Assembly: GCF_000186865.1 (NCBI RefSeq)
Contig: NW_008705572.1
Span: 1,230,652 to 1,294,651 of the forward strand
Reading direction: 5' to 3'
Length of the DNA stretch: 64,000 nucleotides
Source of the DNA: Aureococcus anophagefferens
Taxonomy: Eukaryota > Sar > Pelagophyceae > Pelagomonadales > Pelagomonadaceae
The position numbers and the translations under genes were made by a program. Positions 37,853 through 46,505 of the stretch are shown piece by piece; position 1 is the stretch's first letter, and every line of letters begins with the position of its first letter. The notes below the pieces were generated by a model. That model was not told the origin of the DNA and did no database searches. It saw only the letters and a list, made by a program, of their open reading frames with translations.

Positions 37853-38970
37853 CACGTCGGGAGGGTCGCGTTGAAGACGCGGGCGACGCAGCCGCCGGGG
37901 TCGAAGACGGGAAAGTCCTCGAGGCAGGCGACGCGGCCCGCGGCGTCCCGCGAGCGGACGAGGTAGTAGGGCGCCGCGCAGGGGCCCCCGTCGCTCAGCG
38001 CGGCGCCCGTTACGGGCGCGCGCTGGTCGAAGCGGTCGCCGGCGCCCGTGAAGACCTCGAGCTTCGCGCCGCCGAAGGGGACACCGTAGAACGCGAGGGC
38101 CGTCGTCGGCTGCCAGAGCGAGCCCTTGACGCCGTAGCCCGGGTCCCGCGCGCCCGCCGGCGGCCGGAGGACCGCGTCGAGGCGCGCGTAGTTGGGCCGG
38201 TCGACGCGGTGCAGGTCCGCGAGGTCGAGGTGCGTCGCGTACTGGAGCAGGTAGGCCGGCGCCGCGGCCCGGGGCAGCGCCGCGAAGACGTCGTTGAGCA
38301 GGAAGGGCGCGTCCGGCGCGAGCGCCCGCGCGACGTCCGCGCGCGGCGCGCCCGCCGCGTCCGCGACGAGGCCCGGCACGACGACGTCGCACCGCGCCAC
38401 GACGACGGCGCGGAACCGCTCGCCGCGCGCGCGCTCCCAGGCGAGCAGCGCGTCGAGCGCGACGAGCCGCTTGAGGGGCGCGCTTATGCGCCAGCTCGCG
38501 CCGCCCTGCTGGAACTGGTGCGGCCGCCGCGCCGTCGCCGCGAGCGACGCGTCCCGCAGCAACGGCGCCGCGTCGGCGTCGACGTTGACGAAGCGCGCGT
38601 GGCAGGGCAGCCCGAGCTCGCCGAAGAACTCGCAGACGCGCGCCTCCCGGAAGCCCTTGCCGTGGCCGAGCGCCGCGAAGACGACGACGCCGTCGCCGGC
38701 CGACGCCGCGACGCGCCGCCACTGCGTCCGCAGGGGCTCCTCGAAGAACGTGCGCACCTGGCCCACGAGCGCGAGCGCGACGCGCGCGCCGAGCGGCAGG
38801 TCGACGTGCGGGAAGGGCGCCGGCGGCGCCGGCGGGCAGCCGCCGCTGGCGTTGCTGTTGCGCAGCGCGTTGCAGACGACGCGGTCCACGTCCGCCGCGG
38901 TCCAGAGGCCGTCGGCCGCGGCGGCGAAGAGCAGGACTGGCAAGAATCGTAGGCTTCCACCGCAGCCCAT
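37849..38970 (-). CDS. Secreted glycosyltransferase-like protein
   Basis: 373 residues from ATG 38970 with a signal peptide (LRFLPVLLFAAAADGLW). RVALALVGQVRTFFEEPLRT is a motif I associate with a broad algal/protist family of putative sugar transferases, where GQxR precedes a helix. AVVVARCDVVVPGLV resembles the R-x-D strand of the same group. Several Cys (CNALRNSN, GGCPP, EFFGELGLPC) suggest an oxidising compartment. Function is inferred as Golgi glycan modification; no catalytic test is possible from sequence alone. Its TAA overlaps the TAG of the convergent gene by four bases (37849-37852). Confidence 0.55.
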   Translation of the reverse strand: MGCGGSLRFLPVLLFAAAADGLWTAADVDRVVCNALRNSNASGGCPPAPPAPFPHVDLPLGARVALALVGQVRTFFEEPLRTQWRRVAASAGDGVVVFAALGHGKGFREARVCEFFGELGLPCHARFVNVDADAAPLLRDASLAATARRPHQFQQGGASWRISAPLKRLVALDALLAWERARGERFRAVVVARCDVVVPGLVADAAGAPRADVARALAPDAPFLLNDVFAALPRAAAPAYLLQYATHLDLADLHRVDRPNYARLDAVLRPPAGARDPGYGVKGSLWQPTTALAFYGVPFGGAKLEVFTGAGDRFDQRAPVTGAALSDGGPCAAPYYLVRSRDAAGRVACLEDFPVFDPGGCVARVFNATLPTC

Positions 38971-39258
38971 TTCCTCGTGATTTCGATCAGCCCATCGCAC
39001 TGCAAGGTGAACTCAGCATTGGCAAAACAGGCGCCCGAGTCTGCATCTCGAGTCTGCCGACGCGGCCGAGGCGCATGACATTGTGCTCAGGCACGCGAGC
39101 TAGGTGAGCTCCCTGCATTGCGCCGCGGCCGCATCGCGCGCCGCCGCGCGCGCGTGCGGCGGCCGCGGTCACCCGGCCATGCTATGCCAGTAGTGACGCG
39201 GCGGCAGCACGACTCACTTTAAGCGGCGGCAGCACTGGCAGCGCCGCTACGCTTCTTC

Positions 39259-40347
39259 ATGGCCCCTGCTGAGGCACGGGGCTCCCGACTCTCCGCCCGA
39301 GGGTTCGGCTGCTTTGCCGTGGCTTTCGTGCTTGTGCCCTTTCTCGGCGTGTCCTACCAGGCCGCGCGCACGCACGGAGCGAGTATGTTGTTCTACCTCC
39401 TCGCGCCGGAGTGGCTGGGCGATGTCCTCGGGCCGGCTCCCAGAATATTCGATGCCATGGGTGTGGGCTCCGTCGACTCTGGCGGTTTTCAGGTGAGCCG
39501 CATCTCACGGGCCCCGAATGTGACGCTGATCCACAACTTCATATCGCCAGAGACGGCGCGCGCCCTCCTGGGCACCGACGTCGCCAGATCGCTTCACTCC
39601 GCTGCGGAGACGTCTCCACCGCCGCGATTAGAGGGCAGAGCCGACTTCCAGAATGCGTTGATGAGCTGGGTGTACAGTTTCGTGCGCACATCGAAGGGTG
39701 GCTGGTGCACCGGTGCTGACGTCGCGCCGATCGTCGCGCGCCTCGCGCTGCGGACGGAGGCGCTGACTGGCCTGAGCGTACGCTCCGCAGAGAGACCGTT
39801 CCTCTCTCGCTACGACGCAGGAGACAGATTTCGCGCGCATTACGATCTGTTCGACGTCGACGGCAGTCGCCCTTTCCCGACGTCTCTCAACGCGCGACGG
39901 GCGACGCTCCTTGTATACCTCTCCGATGTGCCCGACGGTGGGGAGACCGAGTTCATGCTGGCTGACGGCGGACCGCTACGAGTGCGAGCACGTGCCGGGA
40001 GCGCTATCATCTGGGAGAATTGCGTCGTCGCCGACGAGCGCTGCGTCGCACGCGATTGGCGAAGCCTGCACCAGGGTCGCTCGCCGCAGGGCGGTAGATC
40101 CAAGTACATCCTCACCTTCTGGCTTCGGCAGTGGCCGTTTCAGCCTGGTCTGGCTGCCGACAGCCTGGGCAGTATGTGCGAGCGGTTCAACGAGTGCGCG
40201 CGTGCCGATCAAGCGTGCCGAGACGTCGCCACGAAGCTATGTCAGCCGCAGCTCGGCACCGCGCGCTCGAGCTCCTTGGCGCCGGTGCGCGGATTTCAGG
40301 CTCGCCCGCCCATCGACGTCGACGGCAAGCTCCGGCTCCCCGCGTAG
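39259..40347 (+). CDS. Prolyl 4-hydroxylase-type 2-oxoglutarate/Fe(II) dioxygenase
   Basis: 362 residues. A signal anchor at about residues 15-40 (GCFAVAFVLVPFLGVSYQAA) places the enzyme in ER or Golgi. The C-terminal P4H fold has the iron ligands His194 and Asp196 in RFRAHYDLFD and His271 in SLHQGRSPQGG, and the 2-oxoglutarate Lys in SKYILTFWLRQ. VYLSDVPDGGETEF is the typical strand between them. Family members hydroxylate proline in secreted proteins such as hydroxyproline-rich glycoproteins, which can then be glycosylated; this fits the neighbouring sugar-transfer genes. A Cys-rich tail (MCERFNECARADQACRD) resembles a ShK-like module. Codon bias is slightly weaker than in its neighbours. 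Confidence 0.85.
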   Translation: MAPAEARGSRLSARGFGCFAVAFVLVPFLGVSYQAARTHGASMLFYLLAPEWLGDVLGPAPRIFDAMGVGSVDSGGFQVSRISRAPNVTLIHNFISPETARALLGTDVARSLHSAAETSPPPRLEGRADFQNALMSWVYSFVRTSKGGWCTGADVAPIVARLALRTEALTGLSVRSAERPFLSRYDAGDRFRAHYDLFDVDGSRPFPTSLNARRATLLVYLSDVPDGGETEFMLADGGPLRVRARAGSAIIWENCVVADERCVARDWRSLHQGRSPQGGRSKYILTFWLRQWPFQPGLAADSLGSMCERFNECARADQACRDVATKLCQPQLGTARSSSLAPVRGFQARPPIDVDGKLRLPA

Positions 40348-40397
40348 GCGCGGTAAGCGGCGCGCGCGAACACGCGCGTCTCGACGATTACGCGCGA

Positions 40398-41270
40398 TCA
40401 TGGGTCCTCGTCGCCCCAGGACAGGCCCGAGAGCGCGGATTTCAGGCTCGCCTTGGCCGCGAGCTCGGCCTTTTGGCGCTCGAGCTCGGCCTTGGCGGCG
40501 TCGAGGCGCTCGGCGCGGCTCGTCGACGCGAGCATGCGGAGCTTGAGGTCCGGCGGCGCGCCCTCGAGGGCGAGGAAGGAGAGGAGCTCCGCGTCCGTCG
40601 CGTCGCCCGCGCGCGCGTCGGCCGAGAGGGCCGCGACGCGGTCGCCGAGGCTGCCCGACCGCGCGACGTCGCCGACGTCGGCCTCGTCGACCATGGCGCG
40701 CGGGTCGACGGCGATCTCCTTGGAGCGGCCGGCGTCGATGTCGTGGCGCGCGGCCAGCGCGTCGACCTCGTCCGCGAGCGCGCGGATCTCCGCGGCGGCG
40801 GCGTCGCCGCCGCCGCCGCCCGGCGCGTCCGCGAGGTCCTCGAGGGCGCAGAGCAGGAAGGGGTGGTCCTCGGTCTGGTCGACGCCGGCGATGGAGCAGC
40901 GCGACACGCCGCGCAGCGTCACGCCGACGCCGACGTCGAGCCGCTCCCACCGGTCGACGCGCGCTCGCGTCGCGCACCGCAGGAGCGCGTTGTCGCCCGC
41001 GAAGAAGCCCAGGACGACGTCGTCGCCGCACTCCTTCGTCGCGTGATCGAAGAGCGCCAGGAACCGCGCCTCGTAGAGGTGGAGGTAGCGCGACTGGCCG
41101 GGGATCAGCACCTCGTCGCTGCCGAAGGGCATGAGCGGCAGCAGCTCCCGGGCGGGGGCGCCGCCGTCGGCGGCCGCCCGCCGCGCCGTCGCGCAGCGGC
41201 GCGGAAAGCCGGGGACGAGCGCGGCTGCGCAGGCGATGAGCACCAGCGTCGTGCAAGCGCGCATGGCCAT
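40398..41270 (-). CDS. LON N-terminal-domain protein, probably plastid-targeted
   Basis: 290 residues from ATG 41270. The N-terminus is a signal peptide (CTTLVLIACAAALVPGFPRR) followed by an Ala/Arg-rich leader, like plastid-targeted proteins of secondary algae. LPLMPFGSDEVLIPGQSRYL and HLYEARFLALFDHA match the beginning of the LON substrate-binding domain (LPxxPL..VL.PG....L.IFEPRY). FLLCALEDLADAP fits its second half. No ATPase or protease domain follows; a helical, charged C-terminus does. Stand-alone LON-domain proteins occur in plants, and their role is poorly known. It is divergent from the PX gene, 144 bp apart. Confidence 0.7.
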   Translation of the reverse strand: MAMRACTTLVLIACAAALVPGFPRRCATARRAAADGGAPARELLPLMPFGSDEVLIPGQSRYLHLYEARFLALFDHATKECGDDVVLGFFAGDNALLRCATRARVDRWERLDVGVGVTLRGVSRCSIAGVDQTEDHPFLLCALEDLADAPGGGGGDAAAAEIRALADEVDALAARHDIDAGRSKEIAVDPRAMVDEADVGDVARSGSLGDRVAALSADARAGDATDAELLSFLALEGAPPDLKLRMLASTSRAERLDAAKAELERQKAELAAKASLKSALSGLSWGDEDP

Positions 41271-41414
41271 GCTGCGCGAGCGCTCGTCGTTGATGCATCG
41301 ATCTTGCACAGGCAACAAACGGGCTGCCTCGGCGGCGATTGGCCCCAGTTGTTTGACACCACTCGCCTTGGCCTCTGCGCGCCTCTGGACGCGGCGGCGC
41401 GGCACGCAGCGAGC

Positions 41415-42890
41415 ATGGAGCGCGAGGAGAAGCCGCTCAAGGAGTGGATCGAGGCCGCGCAGCTCACGCTCTGCCGGAGCCGCGTCGTCATCGGGCAGCC
41501 CACCAAGGTCAAGGGCGAGGGCCTCAACAAGAACTTCATGGTCTACCCCGTGGTCCTGGAGACCGTGCGGCCGCAGGCGCCCCTGTCGCCGGCGTCGGCG
41601 GCCAAGGTCGAGCGCAACTCCGAGGCCGACGACGACGACGACGACACCGTGGACCGCCAGGTCGCGAAGCGGCGGTTCTCCGAGTTCGAGGAGCTCCGGG
41701 CGACGCTCGCGCGGCGCTTCGGCGCGCACGGCATGCTCGTGCCGTCGCTGCCGCCCAAGAAGGGCTTCGGCACGGGCGACAAGGTCGTGCGCCGCCGCGT
41801 GCGCGCGCTCGCGCTCTTCTGCGCGGCGATCCTCGAGAACTGCTTCCTCGCGGAGGACAGCGCGTGGGTCGCGTTCGTGACGCCGGGCCCCTTCGGCGGC
41901 GGGTCGACGGCGGCGCTGAGCTTCGGCATGCTGCGCTGGAACGAGTGCCTCGCCGACGCGCAGGCGCGCGGCGCGGGCGGCGGCGACGCGCACGCGCTCG
42001 GGAAGGCGCGCGCGGAGCTCGACGACCTCGACGACGCGCTCCGGGCGGCCCGGGGCGCCTACGACGGCTTCGCCAAGGCCCTGGGCGCGGCGGCGGCGGC
42101 GGCGGAGGCCGTGCGCGCGGCGACGTCGGCCTGGGCCGACGCCGAGGCCGCGGACGGCGCGACGCTCGCGCGGCTCGGCGAGCGGGCCGAGGACTCGGAC
42201 GCGCCGCTCACGCGGGCCGTCTTCCTGCCGCGGCCCAGCGAGGCGCACCCGGCGGCGCCGGCCGTGCTCGGCGCGCTGCCCGCGGCCGCGCTCGCGCGCG
42301 CGCGCGACGCGCTGGACGCGCTCGCGCGGCGCACGCTCGCGCCGCTGCCGGACGCGCTGCGCGCCTGGCTCTGCGACGTCGTGTCCTACGAGCTGAGCCA
42401 GGCGTCGGCGCTCCGCGACATGTGCAAGGCCCTCGCGGACCTGGACCGCGGCGTCGAGGCCGCGGCGGCGAAGCGGCGCGGCGCGGCCCGGGGCTCGCCC
42501 GAGGCCCGCGACCTCGCGCAGGTCCACGAGGCGCGCGAGAAGCACGCGCGCGACTTCCGCTGCGGCCTCGTGGCCTGGTCCCTGCCCAAGTTCGCCGACC
42601 GCCGCAGCCGCGTCCTCAACGTCTTCGCGGCGCACGTCGAGCTCGCCGCGGGGCTCCTCGGCGCGCCCGCGCCGCCGGACGCCGTCGCGCGCGTCCAGCC
42701 CGTCCTCGGCGCCGCGACGGCGATCCTCGCGGCCCTCGACCTCGACGCGCCCGACGTGAGCCGCTTCCAGCCCGGCGCCTACCGGCTCCCGCCGGACCCG
42801 CGGCCGCCGCCGCCGCCCGCGGGCATCGAGGAGCGCAAGTCCATCGACGAGGGCCGCGGCCGCAAGTCCGAGAACGAGGTCGCGGTCTAA
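41415..42890 (+). CDS. Sorting nexin-like PX-domain protein
   Basis: 491 residues. The PX domain spans about residues 10-145: VIGQPTKVKGEGLNKNFMVY, an acidic insert (DDDDDDT), then KRRFSEFEELRATLARRFG and PSLPPKKGFGTGD, the F-x-x-L and P-P-K phosphoinositide pocket. The remaining 330 residues are long Ala/Arg/Glu-rich helices that look like a BAR-type dimer (LRDMCKALADLDRGVEAAA is one). Such proteins bind PI3P on endosomes and bend membrane during recycling. The Pro-rich tail and ERKSIDEGRGRKSENE end suggest phosphorylation sites. Confidence 0.8.
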   Translation: MEREEKPLKEWIEAAQLTLCRSRVVIGQPTKVKGEGLNKNFMVYPVVLETVRPQAPLSPASAAKVERNSEADDDDDDTVDRQVAKRRFSEFEELRATLARRFGAHGMLVPSLPPKKGFGTGDKVVRRRVRALALFCAAILENCFLAEDSAWVAFVTPGPFGGGSTAALSFGMLRWNECLADAQARGAGGGDAHALGKARAELDDLDDALRAARGAYDGFAKALGAAAAAAEAVRAATSAWADAEAADGATLARLGERAEDSDAPLTRAVFLPRPSEAHPAAPAVLGALPAAALARARDALDALARRTLAPLPDALRAWLCDVVSYELSQASALRDMCKALADLDRGVEAAAAKRRGAARGSPEARDLAQVHEAREKHARDFRCGLVAWSLPKFADRRSRVLNVFAAHVELAAGLLGAPAPPDAVARVQPVLGAATAILAALDLDAPDVSRFQPGAYRLPPDPRPPPPPAGIEERKSIDEGRGRKSENEVAV

Positions 42891-43050
42891 TTCCTAGAAT
42901 TACCGCGGTGCCGAGATCTAGAGCACGTTCACTGCAGTTGAAGTCTCAGGAGCTGATGATGCCTTTGGAGCGGCAGCGCATGATGTCCTTTGGCAGCACT
43001 GGTAGGCGTGCATGGGCGCATTAATTTTGCACTAGCCATCAAACGCGAGC

Positions 43051-43170
43051 GCATGGCCGCAGCCATCTAACACTAGCGAGCGCATAGCTACAGCCGTCGA
43101 CGCGAGCGAGCGCATGGCTGCAGCCGTCGACGCGAGCGAGCGCATGGCCGCAGCCGTCGACGCGAGCGAG
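43051..43170. repeat. 30-bp minisatellite across the start of a methyltransferase gene
   Basis: Four 30-bp units (43051, 43081, 43111, 43141) of the type CGCATGGCTGCAGCCGTCGA plus CGCGAGCGAG. The first is the most diverged. Units 3 and 4 each supply an in-frame ATG (43114, 43144), giving the protein a repeated MAAAVDASER start. Confidence 0.9.
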
Positions 43171-43824
43171 CCAGCCGACGCTGAGAGCCTGGAGCTCTGG
43201 GTCGAGGCGCTCTATCCGCACGGCGAGATGAGCCGAGAGTGGCGCAATCTCGTGGCCTACAAAAGCCGCGCGGAACTCGAAGACCTGCCGGATCTCATCG
43301 ACGACGCCGACCTCCTCTTCGGCGAATTCCAGCTCGCCCACTTCTTCGGCGTCGTCGACGAAGCCGCGGCGCTGATAGACGAGCCGTTGGCGAAGGTGGT
43401 CGACCTGGGCTCGGGCTGCGGCCGGCTCGTGCTCGCGCTCGCGAAGCGGCGGCCGGACCTCAAAGTCGCGGGCCTCGAGTACCAGCCGAGGCTCCACGAC
43501 GTCGGCGCGGCGGCGCTCGCGCGCGCGGGGCTCGCGAACGCGGAACTCCACTGCGGCGACCTGCACGACGCGGCGGCGACGCGGCGCGCGTGCGCCGGCG
43601 CGGGCGTCGTCTTCTGCTACTCGACGGCTCTATTCTGCGAGGGCGACGAAGACGTCGCGTCGCGGCTCTCCGACGCGCTGAAGTTGCTGGCGCCGGGCAC
43701 GGTCGTCGTGACGACGGACCGCCGGCTCCGGGACGCGGACTTTGAGCTCGTTGTTGAGCACCGCGACCAAGCTGGCTCGATCGCCGGCGCGACCGTCGAC
43801 GTCTACTTCTCTAAGAGGCGCTAG
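43114..43824 (+). CDS. Class I SAM-dependent methyltransferase
   Basis: 236 residues (or 226 from the ATG at 43144). After the repeat-derived leader, the fold starts near residue 70: FGEFQLAHFFGVVDEA, then motif I AKVVDLGSGCGRLVLALAKR binding SAM, DLKVAGLEYQPRLHDVG with the acidic ribose contact, and VVFCYSTALFCEGDEDVASR as motif IV. The F-G-E pattern ahead of motif I and the one-residue spacing recall DOT1-like and related protein methyltransferases, but the substrate is not evident. There is no targeting signal. It ends 4 bp from the convergent EngB gene. Confidence 0.75.
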   Translation: MAAAVDASERMAAAVDASEPADAESLELWVEALYPHGEMSREWRNLVAYKSRAELEDLPDLIDDADLLFGEFQLAHFFGVVDEAAALIDEPLAKVVDLGSGCGRLVLALAKRRPDLKVAGLEYQPRLHDVGAAALARAGLANAELHCGDLHDAAATRRACAGAGVVFCYSTALFCEGDEDVASRLSDALKLLAPGTVVVTTDRRLRDADFELVVEHRDQAGSIAGATVDVYFSKRR

Positions 43825-43828
43825 GTTT

Positions 43829-45888
43829 TTAGGACGCGGCGTCGAGCCCCGCGAGGATCTCGCGCCAGAGGTGTGCGCGCCCCACGGGCGGCCGCGCGGT
43901 CGCCGCGGTGCGGACGACGGCCGCGCGGCCGCCGTCGCCGGCGTAGGCCGCGTCCGCGGCCGCGCGGAGCGTCGCCTCGGCGCGGTCGAGCTCCCGGGGC
44001 TTGAGCTTGTCGACCTTGGTGAGCACGAGGACGTGGCGCGCGGCGTCGGCCGCTCCGCGGCCGGGAGCGCGCCGTCGAGGCAGCGGCGCGCGTCGACGAG
44101 CTGGAGGACGACGGCGAGGCTGTCCCGGACGTCGAGGTAGCGCGCCGTGAGCGACCGCCAGCTGTCCTGCTTGCCGCCCGCGGCCTCGGCGACGCCCGGC
44201 CGCGCGAGGCCGCCGTCCTCGAGCGCGGCGGCGACGTCGCTCACGGCGAAGCCCGCGCCGGGCACGTCGACGAGCGCGAAGCGCGGCCGCTCGGACTCGG
44301 CGCCGTCGCCGGAATTGACGTCGTAGAAGTGGAAGCGCCGCGTGCGGCCGGGCACGGGCGACGTCGGCGCGAGCGCGCGGCGGCCCAAAAGCGCGTTCGC
44401 GAGCGAGCTCTTGCCGACGTTGCTCCGCCCCAGGAGGACGACCTCGGGCGGCCCCGGCTCCGGGAGCCGCGCCATGGCGTCCGCCGTCGGGCCCCGGTCG
44501 ACGGACCGCACCATGGCGCCGTTGAGGTGCTCCGCCGTCGCCGCGCCGGCGGCGACGCCCGCCGCCGCCATCGCCGCGGCGACGTCGAGCGCCGCGCGCG
44601 GCGCGCCGAGGGACCCGAGGCGCCGGATCACCTCGTCGTAGGTCTCCGCGGGCGCGGCGCCGGCGCAGGTCTCGCCGACCAGGGCCCGGTCCCAGGCGCC
44701 GCCGGACTCCGCCGCGGCGCCGAGGTAGCCGCCGACCGCGGCGAGCCGCGGCAAGTTGCCCCCCCGGTGCGCCGGCGCGGCCCGCGCGAGGGCCGCGGCG
44801 GCCGCGGGGCCGTCGCGCGCGTAGGCCTCCGCGGCGGCGTCGCGGAAGGCCGCCGCGAGCGCCGCGTCGACGCCGTCGCGCGCCGCGAAGACGTTCTCGC
44901 CGTCGGCCCACGCGAACTCCTCGGGCGCGCGCGCCGCGAGCGCCGCCGCGCCGTCGAGGTTCGTCGCGGCGGCCTCGAGCACGGCGCCGCGCAGGGCTGC
45001 GAGCACGGCGTCGTCGCCGGTGTCCAGGCTCTCGGCGACGGCCGCGCCGACGGCCGACCGCGCGGCGGCCGCGTCGCCGGCGGCCGCGGCGGCCGCGGCC
45101 GCGGCCGCGGCGGCCGCGAGGCGCGCGGCGGACGCCGCGCGGGCCTCGCGGGCGCGGGCGTCGTACTCCTCCATGAGCCTGGCGCCCTGCATGACCGCGG
45201 CCTCGTCCTTGAAGAGCGGGATCGCGCCCGCGCCGCTGTACTTGCCCTCGACGGCCGACAGGAGCAACGCCTCGCGGCCCGCGTACTTGGCGAGGAGGTC
45301 GTCGACGTCGTCGAGCTTCGCCGGGTTGTAGAGCTCGTAGAGGGACACCAGCTTGGCGCGGCACGACGCGACGTAGCTCGCCGCGGCCGCGGCCTCGCCC
45401 GCCTCGGCGTCCCACGCGGCCGCGGCGAACGCCGCCGGGGAGTCGTCCGGCGCCTCCGCGGGCGCGGGCTCGGGCGCGTCCGCCGCGCGCTCGTCGGGCG
45501 CCGAGTCGTAGATCTCGAACGCCGGCGGCGCGGCGCGCGGCGACGCGTCGCGCGGCGGCGCGGCGCGCGGCGGCGCGGCGCGCGGCGGCGCGGCGGCGGC
45601 TTCGGGCGGTTGCGCCGTCCGCTGCTTCAGCTTCTTCGGCGATGGCGTGCCGATGCCGTCGAGCACCGACGGGCGCGGGATCGCCTTCTTCGGCGCCGGC
45701 GCCGCGGGCGCCGCCGCCTCCGTCGGCGTCGTCAAGTGCGTCCGTTCCTTGCGTGCGCGACGCCTGCCGCGCCGGCTCGGGCCGTCCTCGGCGTAGAGCT
45801 GGATCGTCGGAGCGGGCCTGGGCGGCGCGACGAAGGCATCGATGCGGACGAGGGAACAGGCGAGCAGGAGCAGCAGCGCTCGGCTCAT
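43829..45888 (-). CDS. EngB/YihA-type GTPase with long N-terminal extension, frameshifted
   Basis: The start is ATG 45888 with a signal peptide ending RIDAFVAPPRP, a plastid-type ASAFAP-like site. About 440 residues of Ala/Pro-rich and helical extension follow. The GTPase domain has G1 GRSNVGKSSLANALL, G2-side SPVPGRTRRFHFYDVN, G3 DVPGAG and then LQLVDARR. Here the frame breaks: the G4 segment HVLVLTKVDKLKPRELDR and the end LWREILAGLDAAS lie one base out of phase (switch near 44035-44055). The interval before G4 is also shorter than normal for EngB, so a small deletion or assembly collapse is likely. EngB proteins help assemble large ribosomal subunits; this one would work in the plastid. The unbroken frame runs on to 43630 without family similarity. 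Confidence 0.75.
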
Positions 45889-45940
45889 AGCTCTGCGAAG
45901 AAATTAGCGGAGCGGCGCCATCAAGGTCAAGGTTTGGCGC

Positions 45941-46359
45941 TACTGGTCTTTGCAGAAACGTTGTCCGCAACAAAAAACGAAGTTAACTTATCCAGCGTCT
46001 CATCCAGTGAGTGGTTGCGAAGCAGCGAGTGATGCAGCGACAATTTTGGCCATTTGCAGCAGGTGCACCGCGCGCAGCAGAGGGAGCAGCGAGTCGCGCA
46101 GCATGTCGCGCAGCGTGTGGGAAGACCGATCTTAGCCCATGCGAGCCCCGAGACAGCGCGGAGTGGTTTTTCGACACCCCTGACCCCGACTTCCCATAGC
46201 GAAGTACTCTCCGTTGTGCCCATCGTGGGCCAGATCATGCCGAACGGGCTGCCCGATAATCGACGCGTCCATCGACTTGCTGCAATATTTATCGACTTGC
46301 TGCGGGGATTCCGTCTTCAGCTTCACTTGTTGCGGACAACGTTTCTGCAAAGACCAGTA
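45941..46359. mobile_element. 419-bp MITE, copy 2
   Basis: Same length, orientation and, as far as I could compare, same bases as the copy at 36311-36729 (offset exactly 9630). It is flanked by TA at both ends if the element is taken as starting CTGGTC. It lies 52 bp upstream of the EngB start and 146 bp upstream of the next plus-strand gene, again between two divergent promoters. Confidence 0.88.
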
Positions 46360-46505
46360 TCGAAGGCGCCGTGAGATTGCCGCGGCCTCTCCCGTGCTTC
46401 GAAGAGCTGCCCTGACAAGGTTGTGGTCGGGTGCTCCGGCCCGGGAGACGCCGCCTCGCTCGCGCCCGGGACGCTCGACGCTGCCCCGAAGGGCTGCCCC
46501 GGACG

